Below, one piece after another: positions 32,206-39,580 of a DNA stretch of 50,031 nucleotides (within the stretch, counting starts at the first letter, position 1; each line of letters begins with the position of its first letter). The position numbers and the translations under genes are program-made. This stretch comes from Myxococcota bacterium. Lineage in GTDB: Bacteria; Myxococcota_A; UBA9160; SZUA-336. The stretch covers positions 1-50,031 of the forward strand of contig DATKAO010000093.1 in NCBI GenBank assembly GCA_035498015.1, read 5' to 3'. The notes under the pieces were generated by a model that had not been told where the DNA came from, searched no databases, and saw only the letters and a program-made list of their open reading frames with translations.

Positions 32206-32283
32206 CACGGACGCGCCGCGCGGTCCCGCTCGAACGCCCCGCCGGCGGTGGTAGATTTCCGCTCGAGCGAGGGAGGGGCGGAC

Positions 32284-33177
32284 ATGGCGGTCACGCGCGA
32301 GGTCACGGTCCTGCGGCTCGACGACGGTCGCGAGCTCGCCTATGCGGAGTACGGCGTTCCAACCGGCACGCCGGTGATCGGCTTCCACGGGACTCCCGGC
32401 TCACACCGCCAGAACGAGCCCTTCGAGGCGGCTGCGCAGGCCGAGGGCGTGCGCCTGATCGCACTCGACCGGCCCGGCTACGGGCACTCGACCTACGACC
32501 CGGACCGCCGGCTGGTCGACTGGCCTCGGGACGTGGCTCGACTGGCCGAGCACCTGGGGCTCGCGCGCTTCGGCGTGGTCGGTGTCTCGGGCGGCGGACC
32601 GCACTCGGCGGCCTGTGCCTACGGCCTGGGACCGCAGCTGCTCGGCGCCGCGATCGTGTCGGGCGTTGCGCCGCCCGACCTGCCGGGCCTGCACGAGCAC
32701 ATGATGACCATGAACCGGGTGAGCTTCGCGCTCGCCCGGCAGTCGTCACTGCTCGTGTGGCCGATGATGGCGAGCATGCTCTTCCTCATGCGCACCTTCC
32801 CGGACCGCGCGCTCGACGGCATGCTGCGCAGCCTGCCGGAGGCCGACCGGCGCATCCTGGCGCGCCGGGAGATCGCCGACATGTTCCTCGACGAGGCGCG
32901 CCACGCGCCGACCACCGCCGCGCGCGCCGCCGCGCAGGACTTCGCCCTGTTCGCGAGCCCGTGGGGCTTCCGGCTCGAGGACATTTCAATCCCGGTGCAC
33001 GTTTTCCACGGTGACGCAGACGTGAACGTGCCGGTGTCTCACGGGCGCGGCCAGGCCGATCGCATTCCGAACGCCAAGCTCCACCTGTTCCCCGGCGAGG
33101 GTCACATGCTCTGCTTCGAGCACGCGCGCGAGATACTGGCGGCGGCAGCCGGCCGCGCCGGCGACGGGAGTCGCTGA
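32284..33177 (+). CDS. Alpha/beta-hydrolase fold protein
   Basis: A 297-residue soluble hydrolase. It has the HGTPGSH oxyanion motif, the nucleophile elbow GVSGGGPHS (Ser about 109), the acid in FHGDADVNVP and the terminal His in PGEGHML. The type resembles haloperoxidase-like and proline-iminopeptidase-like hydrolases; the substrate is unknown. GGAGGGG about eight bases before the ATG at 32284 supports this start over one at 32248. It overlaps the CoA-transferase gene by one base (TGATG), so the two are co-translated. Confidence 0.9.
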   Translation: MAVTREVTVLRLDDGRELAYAEYGVPTGTPVIGFHGTPGSHRQNEPFEAAAQAEGVRLIALDRPGYGHSTYDPDRRLVDWPRDVARLAEHLGLARFGVVGVSGGGPHSAACAYGLGPQLLGAAIVSGVAPPDLPGLHEHMMTMNRVSFALARQSSLLVWPMMASMLFLMRTFPDRALDGMLRSLPEADRRILARREIADMFLDEARHAPTTAARAAAQDFALFASPWGFRLEDISIPVHVFHGDADVNVPVSHGRGQADRIPNAKLHLFPGEGHMLCFEHAREILAAAAGRAGDGSR

Positions 33178-34379
33178 TGCTGCAGGGGCTGCGGGTGGTG
33201 GAGCTGGCGGTATGGGTCGCGGGCCCGGGCGCCGGCGGCGTGCTCGCCGACTGGGGCGCCGACGTGGTGAAGATCGAGCCGCCCGAAGGCGACCCCTGCC
33301 GCAGCCTGTTCATGGCGCTGGCCGGCCTGCGCGAGCCGAAGAGCCCGCCGTTCGACCTGGACAACCGCGGCAAGCGCAGCGTGGTGCTCGACACACGCGA
33401 CCCCGAGGCGCGCGCGCTCGCACGGCGGCTCGTGACCGGCGCCGACGTGTTCATCTCGAACCTGCGGCCCGATGCGCTGGCCAAGCTCGGGCTCGACTGG
33501 GAGTCACTCGAGCCGGAGTGCCCGCGCCTGGTGTACGCGAGCATCACCGGCTACGGGCTGCGCGGGCCCGAGCGCGACCGCGCCGCCTACGACGTGGGCG
33601 CCTTCTGGGCTCGCACGGGCGCCGAGCACATCATGTTTCCCACGGGCGTCGAGCCGCACGGGATCCGCGGCGGCTTCGGCGACCACGCCACGGCGCTGTC
33701 ACTCGTGGCCGGAATCATGGCGGCGCTCTACCACCGCGAGCGCACGGGCCGCGGCAAGCGCGTGGCGACCTCGCTCCTGCGCACGGGCCTGTACTGCGTG
33801 GGCTGGGACACCGGCATCCAGCTGCGCTTCGGCACGGTCGCGGCCTCGCTCCCGCGCGGCGAGGCGCTGAACCCCGTGCTGAATCAATACCGGAGTCAGG
33901 ACGGCCGCTGGTTCTGGCTGCTGGGCCTCGAGGCGGAGCGTCACTGGCCCAAGCTCACGCGCGCGATCGAGCAGCCCGAGTGGACCGCCGACCCGCGCTA
34001 CGCCTCGGCGCGCGACCGGCGCAAGAACGCCGCCGAGCTGGTCGGCGCGCTCGACGCGATCTTCGCCTCGCGCACGCTCGCGCAGTGGGGCGCGCGCTTC
34101 GACGAGGTCGACCTGTGGTGGGCGCCGGTACAGACGCAGGCCGAGGTCGTGGCCGACCCGCAGGTGCGCGCGATGAACGGCATCGTGACCGTGCCCGAAG
34201 CCGGCGGCGTGGGTGAGTTCCAAGCGGTGGCGACGCCGCTCGAATTCTCGGACGCGCCCGTGGGGCCGCAGGGGCCGCCGCCGCTCCTGGGTCAGCACAC
34301 CGACATGGTGTTGCGCGAGCTGGGGCTCGGTGCCGACGAGCTCCGCCGGCTGCGCGAGCGGGGCGCGCTCGGGAAGTAG
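33177..34379 (+). CDS. Class III (CaiB/BaiF) CoA transferase
   Basis: A 400-residue family III CoA transferase that moves CoA between carboxylic acids. The catalytic Asp is D169 in GFGDH, and the family opening LRVVELAVWVAGPGAGGVLADWGADVVKIE is clear. It is the second gene of an overlapping hydrolase-transferase-acylase-glycosylase run and probably activates an acid released by the neighbouring hydrolases. The specific acid is not indicated. Length is normal. Confidence 0.95.
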   Translation: MLQGLRVVELAVWVAGPGAGGVLADWGADVVKIEPPEGDPCRSLFMALAGLREPKSPPFDLDNRGKRSVVLDTRDPEARALARRLVTGADVFISNLRPDALAKLGLDWESLEPECPRLVYASITGYGLRGPERDRAAYDVGAFWARTGAEHIMFPTGVEPHGIRGGFGDHATALSLVAGIMAALYHRERTGRGKRVATSLLRTGLYCVGWDTGIQLRFGTVAASLPRGEALNPVLNQYRSQDGRWFWLLGLEAERHWPKLTRAIEQPEWTADPRYASARDRRKNAAELVGALDAIFASRTLAQWGARFDEVDLWWAPVQTQAEVVADPQVRAMNGIVTVPEAGGVGEFQAVATPLEFSDAPVGPQGPPPLLGQHTDMVLRELGLGADELRRLRERGALGK

Positions 34380-34380
34380 C

Positions 34381-36567
34381 TTGCCTGCCGGCGTCGAGAT
34401 CCTGCGCGACGAGTGGGGCGTCGCGCACGTGCGCGGCGAGTCACTCGCCGACGCTTTCTTCGGCCAGGGCTTCGCGTGCGCCGCAGATCGGCTGTGGCAG
34501 ATGGAGCACGACCGCAGGCGCGCCGCGGGGCGCTGGGCCGAGGCCGTGGGGCCGGTCGCGATCGCGCGCGATGCGTTCCTGCGGCGCATGGGGATCGCGC
34601 GCTCGGCCCGGCGCGATCTGGAACAGCTGGCGCCCGATACACGCGAGATGCTCGAGGCCTACGCCGCGGGCGTGAACGCCTGGCTCGCCAGCGGCGCGGC
34701 GCTGCCCGCCGAGTACGCGCTCACGGGGCTCGTCCCCGAGCCGTGGCAGCCGTGGCAGTCACTCGCGGTGTACAAGCTGCGGCACGCCTTCATGGGGCCG
34801 CTCTACCGCAAGCTGTGGCGCGGCGCGGTGCTGCGCAGCCGCGGCAAGGAGCTCCTGGCGGCGATCTTCGGTGCGGGCAGCGCAGGGGCCGTGGCCGAGC
34901 CGCCGGGGGCGGAGCTCGACGCAGGCGCCGGCGCGCTCGCGGCGCTGCCCGAGGGCGACGGCGGCAGCAATCACTGGGCGATCGCCGGCAGCCGTACGGC
35001 GTCCGGCAAGCCGCTGCTCGCCGGTGACCCGCACCGCACGCTCGAGCTGCCCAACGTGTACTGGCAGAACCACCTGACTTGCCGGCGCTTCGACGTGGTG
35101 GGTCTCTCGTTCGCCGGCGTGCCCGCGTTCCCGCACTTCGGTCACAACGCGCGCGTGGCCTGGTCGATCACGCACGGCATGGCCGACGACCAGGACCTGT
35201 ACGTGGAGCGCCGCTCCCGCGGCACGCGCGTGAGTCGCGAGCGGATCGCGGTGCGCGGCGCGCCGGCGCTCGAGGTCGAGCTCGCCGAGACCCCGCGCGG
35301 GCCGCTGGTCCTGGAGCACGCCGCCAGCGGCACGGGCATCGCCTTGCGTTGGACCTCGCTCGCGGAGCCCGACTCGACCTTCGACTGTCTCCTGCCCATG
35401 TTGCAGGCGCGGAGCGCCGCCGAGCTCGAGGCCGCGCAGCGCGCCTGGGTGACTCCCTGCAACAACCTGATCTGCGCCGACGTGGACGGCTCGATCCGCT
35501 TTCGTTTCCGCGGCCGGGTGCCGGTGCGCGCGGCCTCGAACCGCTGGACGCCGGTCGCCGGCGACGACGAGTCACGGGCCTGGCGCGGGCACGTGCCCTT
35601 CGAGGCCATGCCGGCGCTCGCGGACCCGCCCGACGGGATCCTGGTCGCGGCCAACGACCGGCCCGCCGTTCCTGGAGCACCGTATCTGGGCGTCGACTTC
35701 TCGCACCCGGCGCGCGCCCGCCGCATCCGCGCCCGGCTCGAGACGCTGCACGGCGCGACCGTCGACGACATGGCCGCGATCCACGGCGACGACCTCTCGC
35801 TCGTGGCGCCGCTGTTCGTCCACGCGCTCGACGGCACCACCGCCGAGGGCGAGCGCGCGCGCGAGTCACTGGCCGAGCTGCGCGCCTGGGACGGCCGCAT
35901 GGCGCGCGACTCGCGCGGCGCAGCGCTGTACATGGCGTTCCGCGAGCAGCTCACCCTGCTGGCCGGCGAGGCGCTCGGACTCAGTGGCGCCGGCCTGGCT
36001 GCGCTCGGCGACGCTGCGCCCGCGCCGGAGCGGCTGGCGCTGGTGTGGAACGCCCTGCCCGCGCTGCTCGCCGCGCGCTTCGTGCCGCCCGCTCCGGCCG
36101 TGCCGTTCGACTGGAAGTCACTCGCCGGCGACGCCTTCGCGCGCGCGCTCGCCTTCCTGGAGTCACGCCTGGGACCCGAGCCGTCCGAGTGGCGCTGGGG
36201 CCGGGTGCACCGCACGTTCGCCTGGCACCCGCTGGCCGTGGACCTCGAGCCGGCGCGACGCGTGCCCTTGCCGCCGTCGGTGCCGCTGGGCGGCGACGGC
36301 GACACCGTGCTGTGCGGGGCGACCGTGCCGGGCTTCGGCCTGCGCGCCACCACGCTCTCGGTCGCGCGCTACGTGTTCGACCTGGCCGACTGGGAGCGCT
36401 GCGGCTGGGTGGTGCCGCACGGCGTCTCCGGGGATCCGGCGAGCCCGCACTTCGCGGACCAGCTGCTGGCCTGGACCGAGACACGCCTCCTGCCCATGCG
36501 CTACGACTGGCGCGGCATCGAGGCCGCCGCGCGCACGCGCACGCGAGTCGCGCGGCCGGGCGCGTGA
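34381..36567 (+). CDS. Penicillin-acylase-family Ntn hydrolase, apparently without a signal peptide
   Basis: A 728-residue amidase precursor of the penicillin/AHL acylase family. Such enzymes cut themselves before a Ser that becomes the N-terminal nucleophile; here GG-SNHWAIAG puts it at Ser196. The A-chain opening (GVEILRDEWGVAHVRG) begins only three residues after a TTG start, so no export signal is present, though most relatives are periplasmic. Upstream in-frame sequence overlaps the CoA transferase and is not signal-like. The TTG lies one base after the preceding stop. Substrates may be N-acyl amides, including N-acyl-homoserine lactones. Confidence 0.88.
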   Translation: MPAGVEILRDEWGVAHVRGESLADAFFGQGFACAADRLWQMEHDRRRAAGRWAEAVGPVAIARDAFLRRMGIARSARRDLEQLAPDTREMLEAYAAGVNAWLASGAALPAEYALTGLVPEPWQPWQSLAVYKLRHAFMGPLYRKLWRGAVLRSRGKELLAAIFGAGSAGAVAEPPGAELDAGAGALAALPEGDGGSNHWAIAGSRTASGKPLLAGDPHRTLELPNVYWQNHLTCRRFDVVGLSFAGVPAFPHFGHNARVAWSITHGMADDQDLYVERRSRGTRVSRERIAVRGAPALEVELAETPRGPLVLEHAASGTGIALRWTSLAEPDSTFDCLLPMLQARSAAELEAAQRAWVTPCNNLICADVDGSIRFRFRGRVPVRAASNRWTPVAGDDESRAWRGHVPFEAMPALADPPDGILVAANDRPAVPGAPYLGVDFSHPARARRIRARLETLHGATVDDMAAIHGDDLSLVAPLFVHALDGTTAEGERARESLAELRAWDGRMARDSRGAALYMAFREQLTLLAGEALGLSGAGLAALGDAAPAPERLALVWNALPALLAARFVPPAPAVPFDWKSLAGDAFARALAFLESRLGPEPSEWRWGRVHRTFAWHPLAVDLEPARRVPLPPSVPLGGDGDTVLCGATVPGFGLRATTLSVARYVFDLADWERCGWVVPHGVSGDPASPHFADQLLAWTETRLLPMRYDWRGIEAAARTRTRVARPGA

Positions 36568-37217
36568 TGCGCATCGCGCGCGCGTTCTTCGCCCGGCCCG
36601 CGCTGGAAGTCGCCCCCGAGATGCTGGGGCTGCTCCTGGTGCACGAGCTTGCCGATGGCACCCGGCTGGTCGGGCGCATCGTCGAGGTCGAGGCGTATCT
36701 CGGCGACGGCAGCGATCCGGCGTCCCACTCTCACAACGGCCCGACGCCGCGCACGCAGCCCATGTTCGGCCCGCCGGGACACTTCTACGTGTACCGCAGC
36801 ATGGGCATCCACCGCTGCGCGAACGTGGTGTGCGAGCCGGCGGGCCGCAGCTCGGCGGTCCTGCTGCGCGCGGCCGAGCCGCTCGCGGGCGAGGAGCGCA
36901 TGCGCGCGCTGCGCGGCGGCCGCGGCGGGCGGGAGCTGGCGAGCGGGCCGGGGCGCCTCGCCGAGGCGTTCGCGATCGAGCTCGCGCACAGCGGCGCCGA
37001 AGCGCTGCGCGGGCCCCTGCGCCTGGAGCGCCCGGCGCGCGCGGCGGCGACGCCGCTCGCGGTCGAGATCGTGGTCGGGCCGCGCATCGGCCTCACGAAG
37101 GCGGCCGAGCTCCCGTACCGGTTCTTCGTGCGCGGGAGTCCGCACGTGACGCGCGCGGCGCAGAACGCGCACGCGCGGCCCTGGCGGCGCGCAGCTCGCG
37201 CTGGCGGGGGCCACTGA
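36567..37217 (+). CDS. 3-methyladenine DNA glycosylase (AAG/MPG type)
   Basis: A 216-residue alkyladenine glycosylase that removes alkylated purines to start base-excision repair. The family core is plain: VGRIVEVEAYLG with the catalytic Glu42, then DPASHSHNGPTPRTQPMFGPPGHFYVYRSMG broken by no gaps, and HRCANVV. The ATG overlaps the acylase stop by one base, so it is translated together with an unrelated catabolic gene. The C-terminal tail is rich in Ala and Arg. Confidence 0.95.
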   Translation: MRIARAFFARPALEVAPEMLGLLLVHELADGTRLVGRIVEVEAYLGDGSDPASHSHNGPTPRTQPMFGPPGHFYVYRSMGIHRCANVVCEPAGRSSAVLLRAAEPLAGEERMRALRGGRGGRELASGPGRLAEAFAIELAHSGAEALRGPLRLERPARAAATPLAVEIVVGPRIGLTKAAELPYRFFVRGSPHVTRAAQNAHARPWRRAARAGGGH

Positions 37218-37225
37218 CTGACGCG

Positions 37226-37231
37226 TATCCT
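37226..37231 (+). promoter_or_regulatory. -10-like box (TATCCT) eight bases before the GTG at 37240
   Basis: TATCCT lies eight bases before the GTG start of hemE, after the glycosylase stop. No ribosome site is seen between them, which fits a leaderless message. Confidence 0.3.
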
Positions 37232-37239
37232 GCGGCGCC

Positions 37240-38286
37240 GTGGCGGAGGCAGGAGCGAAGATCGCGCTCGAGCCGCGCGAGCGCTTCACGCGCGCGCTGC
37301 GCGGCGAGCCCGTGGACCGGCCGCCGGTCTGGCTCATGCGCCAGGCCGGCCGCTACCTGCCCGAGTACCGCGAGATCCGCGCGCGCTCGAGCTTCCTCGC
37401 CACGTGTGACTCGCCGGAGCTCGCCGCCGAGATCTCGCTGCAGCCGCACCGCCGCTTCGGCATGGACGGCGTCGTGGTGTTCTCCGACATCCTGCTGCCG
37501 CTGCGCGCGGGCGACCTCCAGCTCGAGTTCTCGCCCGGCCCCACGGTCGCGAACCCGCTGCGCAGTCTCTCCGACCTGTCGCGGCTCGACGGCGACGTGG
37601 CCGCGTCGATCGCGCCCACCTGCGAGGCGCTGCGCCGGCTGCGGCGCGAGCTTGGCTCGCGCGCCGCGCTGATCGGCTTCGCGGGGGCGCCCTGGACCCT
37701 GGCCGCGTACGCGACCGAGTCGAAGCTCTCGCGCGACGTCGAGGTGCTGTCGGCCCTGGCCTGGCGCGAGCCCGACACCGCGCTGCGCCTGCTCGAACGC
37801 ATGGCCGAGATCTGCGCCGAGACACTCCGCCTGCAGATCGAGGCCGGCGCCGACTGCGTGCAGATCTTCGACACCTGGGCCGGCGTGCTCGACCGGCCGC
37901 GCTTCGAGAAGTTCGCCGGCCGCGCGCTGCGCGACGTGCTCGCGCGCCTGGGCAAGAGCCGCCCGCCGGTGATCGTGTTCGCGCGCGGGGCGGCGCACCT
38001 GCTCGACGAGCTGGTGGAGCTGGGCGCCGACGCCGTGTCACTCGACTGGCGCGTCGACCTGGCCGAGGCCGCGGCGCGCGTGGGCCAGCGCGTGTCACTC
38101 CAGGGCAATCTCGACCCCACCGCGCTGCTCGCGCCCCTGCCCGCGATCGCGCGCGCCGTGCGCGAGCTGGTGCGCGCCGGCCGCAAGGCGCGCGGACACG
38201 TGCTCAACCTGGGTCACGGCGTGCTGCCCTCGACGCCGGTCGAGGCGGTCGCCACGTTCGTGCGCACGGCGCAGGAAAGTGCCTAG
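37240..38286 (+). CDS. hemE: Uroporphyrinogen decarboxylase
   Basis: A 348-residue cytoplasmic enzyme that decarboxylates the four acetate side chains of uroporphyrinogen III to give coproporphyrinogen III in haem synthesis. Both family signatures are present: PPVWLMRQAGRYLPEYR (28-44) and GFAGAPWTLAAY (about 146-157), with the substrate Asp in FSDILLPL. It starts with GTG. Its end overlaps the protoporphyrinogen oxidase gene by eight bases, forming a two-gene haem unit. Confidence 0.97.
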   Translation: MAEAGAKIALEPRERFTRALRGEPVDRPPVWLMRQAGRYLPEYREIRARSSFLATCDSPELAAEISLQPHRRFGMDGVVVFSDILLPLRAGDLQLEFSPGPTVANPLRSLSDLSRLDGDVAASIAPTCEALRRLRRELGSRAALIGFAGAPWTLAAYATESKLSRDVEVLSALAWREPDTALRLLERMAEICAETLRLQIEAGADCVQIFDTWAGVLDRPRFEKFAGRALRDVLARLGKSRPPVIVFARGAAHLLDELVELGADAVSLDWRVDLAEAAARVGQRVSLQGNLDPTALLAPLPAIARAVRELVRAGRKARGHVLNLGHGVLPSTPVEAVATFVRTAQESA

Positions 38287-39580
38287 CGCCGTCATCGTCG
38301 GGGCCGGCATCGCCGGGCTCGCGTGCGCCAGGGGCTATCTGGGCACGGGCTTCGACGACTTCGTCGTGCTCGAGGCCGCGGAGCGCGCGGGCGGGCCCGC
38401 CGAGACGGTCCGCATCGGCGACTATCTCGTCGAGCGCGGGCCGCTCACGGTGCGGGCGAACGTCCCGCTGCTCGGCTTGATCCGCGACGCCGAGCTCACT
38501 CCGCTCGCGGCTCGCCGCGCCGCCCCGAGCTTCGTGTCGGACGGCCGGATCGTCACGCTTCCCCCGAGCCTCTGCGAGCTGCTCTCGGGGGCCGTGCTGC
38601 CGCTGGGCGCCCTGGCGTCCGCGCTGGCCGAGCCGTTGCGGCCCGTGCGGCCCGGGCCGCGCAGCGTGCGGCAGTGGCTCGAAGAGAGACTCGGCGCAGG
38701 AGCGGCCGAGAGACTCGCCGACCTCTTGACGCTGGGCGTCTACGGCACGACAGCCGACCAGGTCGGCTTCGAGTCGGCCTTTCCGCAGCTCGCCGAGTCA
38801 CTCGCGCGGGCCGGCGGCCGCATCGCGGGGCTCGCGCTGCGGCGGCTGTTCGCGCGCGGCGCGCCGCGCGGGGCCATCGTCTCGACCCAGGTCGGCCTGG
38901 GCGGACTGTGCGACCGGCTCGCGGCGGGGCTCGGTCCACGCCTGCGCACGCGGCGGCGAGTCACTCGCGCGCGGCGCGCGGGGCAGGAGTTCGAGCTCGA
39001 GATCGCCGGCCCGCAGCCCGAGACGCTGCGCTGCAGGCGGCTCGTGCTCGCGCTCCCGCCCGCCGCCGCCGCGCGGGTGCTCGAGGACGCGCGCGCCGTC
39101 GAGCTGCTGAACGGGTATCGCTCGCTGCCGCAGGTGCTGGCCAGCTTCGCGCTGGAAGAGCCGGCCTGTGCCGAGCGCTGGACCGGGCTCGGCTTCCTGG
39201 CTCCGCCGCGCGAGAGACTTCCGCTCATCGGCTGTCTCTTCGCGTCGAACCTCTTCCCGGGCCGTGCCCCGTCCGGCGCGCTCCTCCTGTCGGTGTTCGT
39301 GGCGCCGTCCCTCCACGCCGCCGGCGACGCCGAGCTCGAGCGCGAGCTCGCGCCGGTGCTGAAGCGACTGCTGGGCGCGGCGCGCGAGCCGGCGCTGCTC
39401 GACGTGTCGCGCCACCCCGAAGGCATTCCGCTCTACGACGTCGACCATGCGGCGCGCACGCGCGCGCTGCGGGCCGCGCTTCGTGAGTCGCGCGGACCGG
39501 GGCTCTGCGGCGCGGGCTACGACGGCGTGGCGTTCGCGGCGGCAGCCGCCGCGGGCGCCGCCCTGGCAGCGGGCGGCTAG
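38279..39580 (+). CDS. hemG: Protoporphyrinogen oxidase (HemY/PPOX type)
   Basis: A 433-residue FAD-dependent oxidase that converts protoporphyrinogen IX to protoporphyrin IX. The FAD-binding opening VIVGAGIAGLACA is at 5-17, and the middle (LLTLGVYGTTADQVGFESAFPQL) and end (GLCGAGYDGVAFAAAAAAGAALA) match the PPOX pattern. It starts with GTG, eight bases inside the end of hemE, which strongly supports the haem role over a general amine oxidase. It ends at a CTAG shared with the convergent fusion gene. The name hemG is used for this FAD type in current nomenclature; hemY is the older name. Confidence 0.93.
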   Translation: MPSAVIVGAGIAGLACARGYLGTGFDDFVVLEAAERAGGPAETVRIGDYLVERGPLTVRANVPLLGLIRDAELTPLAARRAAPSFVSDGRIVTLPPSLCELLSGAVLPLGALASALAEPLRPVRPGPRSVRQWLEERLGAGAAERLADLLTLGVYGTTADQVGFESAFPQLAESLARAGGRIAGLALRRLFARGAPRGAIVSTQVGLGGLCDRLAAGLGPRLRTRRRVTRARRAGQEFELEIAGPQPETLRCRRLVLALPPAAAARVLEDARAVELLNGYRSLPQVLASFALEEPACAERWTGLGFLAPPRERLPLIGCLFASNLFPGRAPSGALLLSVFVAPSLHAAGDAELERELAPVLKRLLGAAREPALLDVSRHPEGIPLYDVDHAARTRALRAALRESRGPGLCGAGYDGVAFAAAAAAGAALAAGG

